DNA from: an uncultured Porphyromonadaceae bacterium
GTDB taxonomy: Bacteria; Bacteroidota; Bacteroidia; Bacteroidales; Muribaculaceae
Assembly: GCA_947175205.1 (NCBI GenBank)
Contig: CAMWLS010000004.1
Coordinates: forward strand, 1-64,000
Reading direction: 5' to 3'
DNA length: 64,000 nt
Part shown: in pieces, positions 55,244 to 63,159 of the stretch
Layout of the letters: every line of letters starts with the position of its first letter
Numbering within the stretch: position 1 is the first letter of the stretch
The notes under the pieces: model-generated
The model's input: the letters and a program-made list of their open reading frames with translations, nothing else
Database searches by the model: none
Told to the model about the DNA's origin: nothing
Program-made: the position numbers and the translations under genes

Positions 55244-56431
55244 ATGGGATTCTTCAAAAAAATACTTTATGCCTTCGGCGGTGGCGCTGATGTGTACACA
55301 GAGCAGGAAGAGGACGCTCTTCTGCTCTCAGATTCTCCGGAGGCTGAGGCCCCTGTTCAGCCAGCGACACAGCCGGTTCCGCAGCCCATGGAACATATCC
55401 CTGAGCTACATCCTGATATGGTTTTTGAGTCAGTGGTGAAGCTTTTTAATGATGCTCAGCCGGCTTTCATCAGGGACGCCCTGGACCCCCAGCGCCAGCG
55501 TCGTCTCATTTACGAGAGTCTGGAGCTGTCCATGCAGACATATCTTGACGGTCTGGGCAGTGCCGTGCGCAAGCACTGTGAACAGCAGTGGAGCGCGAAA
55601 GACGCTGAAATGAATCACCAGATGGAAGAGCTCAGGCAGCAGGCGCTTAAACTTGAGGAACAGAAAGCTGACCTCAAAGAAAAGCAACTGAGTGCTGACA
55701 GACAGAAAAGAGCGCTGACTGAGAGAGTGCATGACCTTGAGACACAACTCGGACGCCTTGAGGCAGAGCGTGAACAGTTTGAAATAGAAAACAAGAGCCT
55801 TATAAACAAGATTAAAGTGGCCCGTCTGGAAGGCAGTGACCCTGAACTGGTTAAGATTAATGCTGACTTACAGGCTGAAATGGACCGTCTGGTAACAGCC
55901 CTTGAACAGGCTCAGGATAAGAATGCCATAGCCCAGACCATGATGGATGACTTCAGGCAAAAGGCATCCAAGGCCCATGAGGAGGCGCACATGGCTGCCG
56001 TGGAACTGGAAAAAGCTCAGGCACGTATGGCGCAGATGGAGCAAGTGATTGAGGAAACACGCCCGCTGGTGGAGCTGTACGCGCATTCTGAAGAGATGCT
56101 CACCATGCGTGACAAGCGCATAACATCGCTGCAGGCTCAGGTGGATGACCTAACACAGGCACTGGACAATGCTCGTGCCGACCTTGAGAAAGCGCATGCT
56201 GAGCTTGATGATGCCCGCAAGGTTACTCCCGTGACTGATAATATATCTCCCGCCGAGCCTCCGGTTATTACAGACACCGCCCTTGCTGAGCTGGAACAGG
56301 CCTTTGAGGCCGGGTCATGGCATGCCGGTGAGTCAGTGGTAACATATCGTAAGAATAATAAGAAACCGCGCCGGCAGCGTTCTGATGGCTCAGATGGTGA
56401 AACTGATGAAAGACAGATGTCTCTGTTCTGA
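55244..56431 (+). CDS. Long coiled-coil protein
   Basis: A 395-residue protein with an amphipathic N-terminus (MGFFKKILYAFGGG), an acidic Pro/Gln linker, a small globular helical part (about 60-115) and a long coiled coil (about 115-335) rich in Glu, Gln, Ala and Leu heptads. The tail is basic then Asp/Gly-rich and ends RQMSLF. There is no membrane helix. It is read 27 bases after the REC-ATP-grasp gene, as one operon. No family is recognised; a scaffold role beside the signalling protein is inference. Confidence 0.7.
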   Translation: MGFFKKILYAFGGGADVYTEQEEDALLLSDSPEAEAPVQPATQPVPQPMEHIPELHPDMVFESVVKLFNDAQPAFIRDALDPQRQRRLIYESLELSMQTYLDGLGSAVRKHCEQQWSAKDAEMNHQMEELRQQALKLEEQKADLKEKQLSADRQKRALTERVHDLETQLGRLEAEREQFEIENKSLINKIKVARLEGSDPELVKINADLQAEMDRLVTALEQAQDKNAIAQTMMDDFRQKASKAHEEAHMAAVELEKAQARMAQMEQVIEETRPLVELYAHSEEMLTMRDKRITSLQAQVDDLTQALDNARADLEKAHAELDDARKVTPVTDNISPAEPPVITDTALAELEQAFEAGSWHAGESVVTYRKNNKKPRRQRSDGSDGETDERQMSLF

Positions 56432-56502
56432 GCCGTCGGGACTCCTTTACTACATTACATTTAATACTTTTAATACTTTGCTTTATTAATATACATTTGA
56501 AT

Positions 56503-58680
56503 ATGAAGAAATTAATCCTCTGCGGCACGCTGCTGGTGATGGCATACGGCTCTTATGCAGCATCGCCGGAGGTTACAGCCCTTAGCTCTTATTCTTATCC
56601 TGAGAACGTTCCTGCCGGTCCGGGACAGTACACATACATGCCAGACGGTGTTTCTTATGCTATGCTCAGTCCTGACGGTAAGGCAGTGGAACTCTACGAA
56701 CTCACCACCGGTAAAAAGACAGGTACCCTGGTGGATGTAAATAACACACGGGAAAATAAAATTGGAGTTATAGAGGGCTTTACAGTCAGCCCGGACGGTG
56801 GCCGTGTGCTCATATACACCGGACGTAAACCCATTTACCGCCGCAGTTTCTTTGCACAGTATTATGTTTATGAAGTACGCTCACGTCTGCTCCGGCCGCT
56901 GTCCACTTTCAGCTCACTGCAGCGCTCGCCTGTTTTCAGTCCTGACGGGCGTATGGTGGCGTTTGTAACGCCTGATAATAATATCAGATTGGCAAAGTTT
57001 GATTATAACACAGAGATTGCAGTCACTGAAGACGGAGCTGTAAACTCTGTAATAAATGGCGTTCCGGACTGGACTTATGAGGAGGAATTCAGCACCTCAT
57101 GCTCCATGACTTTCGCGCCAGATAATGCCACACTGTGTTTTATCCGTTATGATGAGAGCGCTGTGCCCACTTACACTCTCCCGGTGTATCAGGGTACCTG
57201 CGCTCCTAAGAACGAATATCAGTTTTACCCCGGCACATATTCATACAAGTATCCGGTGGCCGGAGAAACCAACAGCACCGTTACCGTACATGCATATGAT
57301 ATAGATAACCGCAAGACCATGGCGCTTACCCTGCCTGATTCTAATATTGAATATATTCCGCGCATCATATACGGACATTCAGCGGACGCGCTCCTGGTGG
57401 CAACCCTGAACCGAGACCAGAACCGCATGGAACTTTATTCCGTAAACCCCCGCAGCGGAATGGCAAAATCAGTCTTTGTAGAGGAAACCTCGGCCTGGGT
57501 TACACCTGAGACTTATGAGAATATAACCGCTGATGATAAAGGTTTTGTAGTTACATCCACCCGTACTGGCTATGCACACCTTTACCATTACAGTTATGCC
57601 GGAGCCCTTACACGCAGCATTACTTCAGGTGAATTTGACGTTACGGCTTATTATGGCGCTGATGCCGCAGGAAACTTTTATTATCAGGCCGCGGCGCCCT
57701 CGCCACTGGTGCGCAGTGTTTATAAAGTGGATGTAAAAGGAAAGGTAACGCCTCTGAGTGGGGAAGACGGCTGGGCTTCAGCAAACTTCACACCCGGATG
57801 CTCGCATGCCGTGGTCAGCTACAGTACTCCGCAGATGCCTCCGGTTTATACTCTGATATCCTCTGCCGGAAAGAACGTGCGTCTGCTGGAAGATAACGCC
57901 TCTTTTGCCGCTGAGGTCTTGCCGGAACTTGTTAATAAGGAATTCTTCACTTTTGAGAGTGAAGGTGTCACACTGAACGGTTACATCTTGCATGACAGCA
58001 GATTCACCGGAAAACGCCCCGTCATTATTTCTCAGTACAGCGGTCCCGGCTCTCAGAGCGTAAAAAAACAGTGGCAGTATGACTGGGAACAGTACTTTGC
58101 CTCTCAGGGTTACGTTATTGTTTGCGTTGACCCCCGTGGCACCGGTGGCCGTGGGCGGGCGTTTATGGATGTGGTGTATAAAAATCTGGGCTATTTTGAA
58201 ACCATTGACCTCTGTAATGCCGCACGCTATATTGCTGCTAAACCGTATGCTGATGCTGAACGTATTGGAATTTATGGATGGAGCTATGGCGGATACCAGG
58301 CCCTCATGTGCATCACGGCACCGGATACTCCTTTCACGGCTGCAGTTGCCATAGCCCCCGTGACTGACTGGCGCTTTTATGACACTGTTTATGCTGAGCG
58401 ATACATGCTCACACCGCGTCAGAATTATGAGGGATACCGCCTCTCCGCACCTCTTAACCGCACATCCGGCATCACTGCTCCGCTACTGATTATGACGGGC
58501 ACATCTGATGACAACGTGCACCCCGCTAACTCTCTCCAGTTCATGTCTCAGCTGCAGTCAGAAGGTATTCTGGCTGACTTTATGTCATTCCCTAATATGA
58601 ACCACAGTATCAACGGATGCAACGCCCGCTCAGTGGTTTACGGGCGCATGCTCCGTTTCTTTAATCAGAATCTGCGCTGA
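56503..58680 (+). CDS. DPP-IV-like S9 peptidase
   Basis: The ORF track starts at a TTG; the ATG at 56503 gives a signal peptide (MKKLILCGTLLVMAYGSYAA) and 725 residues. A beta-propeller (about 60-470) with SPDG repeats precedes the alpha/beta hydrolase. The catalytic triad is visible: Ser in GWSYGGYQAL (about 591), Asp in GTSDDNVHP and His in NMNHSI. The WTYEEEF segment supplies the double Glu that binds the peptide N-terminus in DPP-IV. Exported cleavage of Xaa-Pro/Ala dipeptides is expected. Confidence 0.93.
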   Translation: MKKLILCGTLLVMAYGSYAASPEVTALSSYSYPENVPAGPGQYTYMPDGVSYAMLSPDGKAVELYELTTGKKTGTLVDVNNTRENKIGVIEGFTVSPDGGRVLIYTGRKPIYRRSFFAQYYVYEVRSRLLRPLSTFSSLQRSPVFSPDGRMVAFVTPDNNIRLAKFDYNTEIAVTEDGAVNSVINGVPDWTYEEEFSTSCSMTFAPDNATLCFIRYDESAVPTYTLPVYQGTCAPKNEYQFYPGTYSYKYPVAGETNSTVTVHAYDIDNRKTMALTLPDSNIEYIPRIIYGHSADALLVATLNRDQNRMELYSVNPRSGMAKSVFVEETSAWVTPETYENITADDKGFVVTSTRTGYAHLYHYSYAGALTRSITSGEFDVTAYYGADAAGNFYYQAAAPSPLVRSVYKVDVKGKVTPLSGEDGWASANFTPGCSHAVVSYSTPQMPPVYTLISSAGKNVRLLEDNASFAAEVLPELVNKEFFTFESEGVTLNGYILHDSRFTGKRPVIISQYSGPGSQSVKKQWQYDWEQYFASQGYVIVCVDPRGTGGRGRAFMDVVYKNLGYFETIDLCNAARYIAAKPYADAERIGIYGWSYGGYQALMCITAPDTPFTAAVAIAPVTDWRFYDTVYAERYMLTPRQNYEGYRLSAPLNRTSGITAPLLIMTGTSDDNVHPANSLQFMSQLQSEGILADFMSFPNMNHSINGCNARSVVYGRMLRFFNQNLR

Positions 58681-58698
58681 GGTTCCCGGTAGATAAAC

Positions 58699-58732
58699 GC
58701 GAGGCTCCTGACATCACTGTGGGGAGCCTCGC
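58699..58732. terminator. GC hairpin between peptidase and barrel genes
   Basis: A 10-bp perfect stem GCGAGGCTCC/GGAGCCTCGC between convergent genes. No T-run on either side, so strength is uncertain. Confidence 0.6.
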
Positions 58733-58766
58733 TGACTATGAATAACTGTTCTTTACTCCGCGCCTT

Positions 58767-60845
58767 TCATCTGCCGCCTGCCGTTGACTGGTCAGCATCG
58801 CCGCTGACGTTAATGAGTTTGTTGGCCTTGCGTTTCTGGCGTCCCCACTGGAGGTTATAATTGATACCTATGTATGGTATACGGAAGTTAGTGCGCATGT
58901 GACGCTCATTTGTGTTCCATTTACTGAGGTTTCTTGAACCCTGGTCATATCGGCCCAAAGGCATGAGACAACCGGCAGAAAAGCTCCATTGTTTCCAGTT
59001 GTATGATACGTCCACCAGGTTCATGTCCTCTCCCCATGAGATATTTTCGCCCCAGAGGTTGCGCTGGGCCCTCATATATTGGGCGGTGAGTGTCACACCC
59101 CAGTGACGTACCTGCAAGGTGGCATAGCCATACCAGTCACTGTTGGTGAGGTTATAACCTTTGCCACGCATACGCTCCGTGCGCCAGTCCAGATAACCGC
59201 TTAATACCATCCAGTCGGGCAGTATTTCAATCTGAGGAGAGAAGAAGAAAGAGAGGTTACGCAGTCCGCGGCTGTTCTCATACGTATTCACCAGCATGTC
59301 TTCCTGCCACTCAAAGAGCGGAGTGATGGCATTAGGTGAGGTGTATGCTCTGATGCCGAAAGTACCGTAAACGCGTGGAATCTGGAAATTATAGCTGAGC
59401 GTGAGCATGTAACTGTTGGATGTCTTCAGGTTGGGGTTGCCTATGCGCCACTGAATTGCGTCTATCTGTTGCGGAACGGGGTTGGACTCGGCTAAGGTAG
59501 GTGTTGACTGCCAGGAGACAAAGTTTAGGCGCAGTCCATGTTTTTGATTTATCCTGTAAGTCAGTGTTGTCTGTGGCCGGACGTTCCATGAGTGACTGCC
59601 GGAATTGTTCTCGCGGAAACGGAAATTGGTATATTGCGCTCCAATACCGGCGGTTACGGAGAAATTATTTATTCTGTGGAAGTATTCAGTGAAGAAATAA
59701 ACCTTATCTTGACGCTGATGAAATATCCGGCCATCCAAGTTCTCATATGTAGAGCGGTTGCGGTTTGCGGTATATGCGGCTCCGGCGGTCAGACGTGCTT
59801 TATTCCAATGCTTCATGTAGTCGGCCTCTATGGCGTAAAGCTGATTGCGGTCCTTGATGTTGGTGTGTACATCGGTCAGGAATGAATACGTGTCAGGCAT
59901 CTGCTCCACATAGTCTGAAAACGTACGCCCTATGTAATACTGGCTTTTGAAATCAACCACTAATGTCTGTTTACGGGACAAATGCTGTTCCCAGTAGGCT
60001 GACAAGTACGGACGCGACCCGCTGCTGCCGTTGTTGTCCGTTAGCAACACATCATGGCTGTTGATGTTAGATGACATTGTCCCGTAATAAACCTCATGGT
60101 TATGTGGTTTCAGGAAGCCTCCGGCCTCAACCACTATCACTGTGGTGTCCGGTTTTATGTAGTTGTATGAAGCCCAGACGTTTCCATAGGAATTATCAGC
60201 CTCGCCACCGCGTGAAGTTTCTTTACGGGTCAGTCTGTCTCCGTCAGGATAGGTGAATGTTTCTGTGTAGTCGCGGTGCACCTTCAGGTTTTCTGTCAGC
60301 TTGTAGTTGGCCCCCATTTCAAATTGTGAGGCTCCGGAATTTAGTTTTACGCTTGCATTGTATCTTCCGAAAGCCGTGGTGAGTCCCTGCATGGTATTCA
60401 CCATAAGGGAACCGCCCAGGGTGGGGTTGGTTACTATGAAATTCAGCACCTTTGTGGCGCTCTGGTATCTCAGTCCGGCATTCTCAATCCATTCCACTCT
60501 CTTAATGGTGGACGGCAGCAGGTTTTTCACCTGGTCAACGGTAACCTCGCGCCCGTTTATCCGCACCTGAACCGCTTCTCCTGATGATGTTATAGTGCCA
60601 AGAGCCTCTGTAACGGACAGTGATGGAATCATGAGGTTTGACAGAAGCTGGATGCCATTTTTTGCATTATCCACAGCGCTCTGGGAAGGATGATACACAT
60701 CCATGTCTGCCTTACGGATTACCTTTGGCGCCTGAATTACAAATTCCTGAAGCTCAAGCACCTGTGACGTGTCCGCGTCAGTCTGTTGTGCATGAGCGGC
60801 ACCCGCCGCTACGGTTGCTAATATTAATGTTGAAATAGCTTTCAT
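58767..60845 (-). CDS. TonB-dependent-receptor-like outer-membrane barrel protein
   Basis: A 692-residue protein with a signal peptide (ILATVAAGAAHA). A plug-like domain (about 28-135) contains LQEFVIQAPKV, VQVRINGREVTVDQVKNLLP and IKRVEWIENAG. The rest is a large beta-barrel with alternating aromatic strands, of the 'outer membrane beta-barrel' family. There is no N-terminal carboxypeptidase-like domain and no SusD partner, so it is not a typical glycan SusC. It has a 160-base leader that contains a small ORF. Confidence 0.87.
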   Translation of the reverse strand: MKAISTLILATVAAGAAHAQQTDADTSQVLELQEFVIQAPKVIRKADMDVYHPSQSAVDNAKNGIQLLSNLMIPSLSVTEALGTITSSGEAVQVRINGREVTVDQVKNLLPSTIKRVEWIENAGLRYQSATKVLNFIVTNPTLGGSLMVNTMQGLTTAFGRYNASVKLNSGASQFEMGANYKLTENLKVHRDYTETFTYPDGDRLTRKETSRGGEADNSYGNVWASYNYIKPDTTVIVVEAGGFLKPHNHEVYYGTMSSNINSHDVLLTDNNGSSGSRPYLSAYWEQHLSRKQTLVVDFKSQYYIGRTFSDYVEQMPDTYSFLTDVHTNIKDRNQLYAIEADYMKHWNKARLTAGAAYTANRNRSTYENLDGRIFHQRQDKVYFFTEYFHRINNFSVTAGIGAQYTNFRFRENNSGSHSWNVRPQTTLTYRINQKHGLRLNFVSWQSTPTLAESNPVPQQIDAIQWRIGNPNLKTSNSYMLTLSYNFQIPRVYGTFGIRAYTSPNAITPLFEWQEDMLVNTYENSRGLRNLSFFFSPQIEILPDWMVLSGYLDWRTERMRGKGYNLTNSDWYGYATLQVRHWGVTLTAQYMRAQRNLWGENISWGEDMNLVDVSYNWKQWSFSAGCLMPLGRYDQGSRNLSKWNTNERHMRTNFRIPYIGINYNLQWGRQKRKANKLINVSGDADQSTAGGR

Positions 60846-60895
60846 ATGGGAGTATGTGATTAATTGGTTTGTAAATATTCAGAATACCGTCCGGC

Positions 60896-60955
60896 TCAGA
60901 TAATGAAAATTACCAGAAAAGTCAGAATCAGGATGATATATTCCTGTATGCTCAT
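60896..60955 (-). CDS. Tiny hydrophobic upstream ORF (19 aa)
   Basis: Absent from the ORF track because of size. On the minus strand an ATG at 60955 opens MSIQEYIILILTFLVIFII and stops at TGA (60896). The peptide is almost all membrane-helix residues after a short polar start. It lies within the leader of the barrel gene, 50 bases before that ATG, and downstream of the TAACTTTG box. It could be a leader peptide, a small membrane protein or chance; no clear ribosome site is visible. Confidence 0.4.
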   Translation of the reverse strand: MSIQEYIILILTFLVIFII

Positions 60956-61012
60956 ATAATTAGTTTTTTATGAAATATAGCTTTGAGTGAAGAATCTCTA
61001 TTTTAGACTCTG

Positions 61013-61020
61013 CAAAGTTA
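61013..61020 (-). promoter_or_regulatory. -7 box of barrel gene
   Basis: TAACTTTG on the minus strand, about 165 bases before the barrel ATG. No -33 TTTG at the usual distance. Confidence 0.55.
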
Positions 61021-61102
61021 TTCTGACACACCGGTCTGTACCATACCCAAAAGGGTACGATTGCAATTATAAGATGCAAATAAAGTTGATTCTGTGACGC
61101 CC

Positions 61103-61876
61103 TTACAGCATTTTATTATTGGTGGCCGCTACAATAGCCTCAGAAATATTACTGACATCAAGCTTTTCAAAAATCTGTTTGCGGTATTTCTTGATAGTTT
61201 CAGGGGAAAGACACATCTTGTCCGCAATCTCTGTCATGGTAAGCCCCTGAATGGACAGGGTGATAACAGTTTTCTCCCCATCAGTCAGCATGGGTACGGA
61301 GCTTTTCATCCAGCGGCGTGTAACCCTGTTATATTCATAATACTCATCTGAACCCACATGGTGGATTTCTATGTGACCGGCCTCTGTATGGTTAGAAGGA
61401 GATACCACGCATAGCGCAAGCCATATACGTCCGTCAGAAGTCAGTGCCAGCGGTGTTAGTTTGTGATGAATCAGAACCGGACGCTTATCCTTAAGTACAT
61501 GAAAATCATACTGAATATACCATTCCCTTTTATCTCCCGCAGGGATATTATTAAAGAACTCAAAGCCGGCACGGTTGAATTCCAGCAGCATTTTCTGTTC
61601 ATTCTCAGGGACATATTCCAGATAGAATCTGTAACTCAGTTCCAGCATTTTCTCCGGAGAAAGACCGCAAAGTATTAGCGAATTCCGGGATACATAAACA
61701 AACTTCTTTCTGAAATAATCTATGATATAAATACTCTGATAAGTAGAACGGGAGAAAGCATCTGCGGTAGATATATATTCCTCCACCGGGCCATAGTCCA
61801 GCTCCTCAGAAAGTTTTACTTCGTTCTCCGGAATGAAGAAGTCTTCAACCCTATTTTGTGTCATACCCTGTTTCAA
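61103..61876 (-). CDS. LuxR-type transcriptional regulator with PAS-like domain
   Basis: A 257-residue protein. The first 180 residues hold a PAS-like sensor (SIYIIDYFRKKFVYVSRNSLILCG; KRPVLIHHKLTPLALTSDGRIW). The C-terminal 60 residues are a LuxR/GerE helix-turn-helix: VITLSIQGLTMTEIADKMCLSPETIKKYRKQIFEKL. There is no receiver domain. An alternative start is the ATG at 61864. It is divergent from the candidate small RNA and may control it or the barrel gene, but nothing in the sequence proves that. Confidence 0.87.
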   Translation of the reverse strand: MKQGMTQNRVEDFFIPENEVKLSEELDYGPVEEYISTADAFSRSTYQSIYIIDYFRKKFVYVSRNSLILCGLSPEKMLELSYRFYLEYVPENEQKMLLEFNRAGFEFFNNIPAGDKREWYIQYDFHVLKDKRPVLIHHKLTPLALTSDGRIWLALCVVSPSNHTEAGHIEIHHVGSDEYYEYNRVTRRWMKSSVPMLTDGEKTVITLSIQGLTMTEIADKMCLSPETIKKYRKQIFEKLDVSNISEAIVAATNNKML

Positions 61877-61892
61877 AATAAAATACGTGAGC

Positions 61893-61900
61893 TAACTTTG
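61893..61900 (+). promoter_or_regulatory. -7 box of candidate small RNA
   Basis: TAACTTTG followed after about 5-7 bases by the base of the RNA stem. A TTTC lies 18 bases upstream. Confidence 0.55.
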
Positions 61901-61904
61901 CCAC

Positions 61905-62035
61905 GTCTTAACTTGAAGGGCGTAGGATCCCGATTGTACTCAGATGTGGTTGACAGCAGCCCACGCTATGCGGGTAAAGCCGCCATGCCATCTTTGAGTA
62001 CTGGTGAAAATTTCCTACGTTTTCAAGTTCAAGAT
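61905..62035 (+). ncRNA. Candidate small structured RNA
   Basis: The segment folds into one long interrupted hairpin. CTTAACTTGAA (61907-61917) pairs with TTCAAGTTCAAG (62022-62033, one bulge). CGTAGGA (61921-61927) pairs with TCCTACG (62013-62019). GTACTCA (61936-61942) pairs with TGAGTAC (61995-62001). A short CCCACGC/GCGGG hairpin forms the top. A perfect -7 box lies just upstream. No T-run marks the 3' end. The 60-codon ORF over it (61856..62038) looks spurious. I do not recognise the RNA family. Confidence 0.55.
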
Positions 62036-62386
62036 TAGCATCACGCTTCATGATTTTCCAAAATGTCGCGGAACGGTATAGACCCTTTCCGCAAGCAAAG
62101 ATACAAAAATTTTTTGATATCCGCGTTCATTTCATTGATTTACCAACCCCACGCACATCACTTATGACTTATATGAGACTTACATTGCATATGAAGCATA
62201 CGTCATATGCGTCATATGCGTCATATAAGACGCATTTCCCCGCTTCTTCTCCATACCCCCCCCCTGGAGCTCTCTCCGCACGGTCATCCCCGCTTACCAT
62301 AACTCCCGCGCTTCCCATAACACCTATAAGTCACCTCATCTCTAATCAAAATTTGAGAATTGTTTTGTTTATCCGAAAAAAATGAT
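62036..62386. other. Gene-poor stretch before rpsP
   Basis: About 350 bases without a supported gene. It contains three copies of a 9-bp unit (CGTCATATG, 62201-62227) and a run of nine C (62256-62264). The ORF 62050..62385 has no family features and low-complexity composition. Confidence 0.6.
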
Positions 62387-62394
62387 TACCTTTG
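62364..62394 (+). promoter_or_regulatory. rpsP promoter
   Basis: TTTG (62364-62367), a 19-base spacer and TACCTTTG (62387-62394); leader about 55 bases. This rules out the ORF track start at 62382. Confidence 0.8.
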
Positions 62395-62453
62395 CCGCGC
62401 AAAACGGCACGAGATGCCGTACAGTCAATACAAAACCAAAAATTTATTTTAAA

Positions 62454-62993
62454 ATGGCAACTAAAATCAGATTACAGCGTCATGGTCGTAAGAACTATGC
62501 GTTTTATCCCATTGTAATCGCAGACAGCAGGGCACCACGAGATGGTAAATTCATTGAACGGATTGGTTCATACAACCCGAACACCAATCCTGCTACAATC
62601 ACACTTAACTTCGAGCGGGCTTTGTATTGGGTAAATGTTGGCGCACAGCCCACTGACACCGTACGTACCATTCTTTCTAATGAAGGTGTGCTTCTGATGA
62701 AGCACCTCCAGGGTGGTGTTCGCAAGGGTGCTTTTGATGAAGCTGAGGCTCAGCGCCGCTTTGATGCCTGGAAAGCTACTAAGGATGCTAAAGCAGAGAA
62801 ATTCAAGGTAGCTATGGCTGATAAGAAAGAAATTGCAGCCAAGGAACGTCTGGAAGCCGAACAGGCTAAGAATCAGGCCAAGGCTGAACTGGTGGCTAAG
62901 AAGAAAGCAGAAATTGCTGCCGCTAAAGCTGAAGCTGAAGCTGCCGCAGCCCCTGCTGAAGAAGAAGCCGCCGCTGAGGAAGCTGCTGAATAA
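62454..62993 (+). CDS. rpsP: 30S ribosomal protein S16 with C-terminal extension
   Basis: S16 is a 30S assembly protein. The ORF track starts at 62382; the ATG at 62454 ([20 protein letters not shown]) is the family start. The first 90 residues are the S16 fold ([36 protein letters not shown]). The 179-residue total includes an 85-residue Ala/Glu/Lys extension, probably a long helix, common in Bacteroidota S16. It ends at a strong terminator. Confidence 0.97.
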   Translation: MATKIRLQRHGRKNYAFYPIVIADSRAPRDGKFIERIGSYNPNTNPATITLNFERALYWVNVGAQPTDTVRTILSNEGVLLMKHLQGGVRKGAFDEAEAQRRFDAWKATKDAKAEKFKVAMADKKEIAAKERLEAEQAKNQAKAELVAKKKAEIAAAKAEAEAAAAPAEEEAAAEEAAE

Positions 62994-63071
62994 GAATGTC
63001 TTCCTCATGGGCGTGAATAACACCGCTTAATTCACGGTTTATGACGCCCGTGCTTCATGGCTTAACTGTTA

Positions 63072-63106
63072 AGAGGGTGTGTTAGCTCAGCGCTAACGCA
63101 CCCTCT
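63072..63106 (+). terminator. rpsP terminator
   Basis: A 15-bp stem (AGAGGGTGTGTTAGC/GCTAACGCACCCTCT, one G-T pair) with a 5-base loop. Confidence 0.75.
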
Positions 63107-63159
63107 ACGCATTATAATTTAATACTTTTCTCTCAGGCTTTTTATACCAACTTGTAATC

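Noticed and set aside
61856-62038. 60-aa ORF over the candidate small RNA
   Set aside because: It starts upstream of the promoter box and has no recognisable protein features; the base pairing explains the sequence better.
62256-62264. Run of nine C as a possible phase-variation tract
   Set aside because: It lies outside any supported gene and is not placed within the rpsP promoter spacer.
62050-62385. 111-aa ORF before rpsP
   Set aside because: Composition is low-complexity (SYASYASY from the 9-bp repeat), no family features, and it ends over the rpsP promoter.
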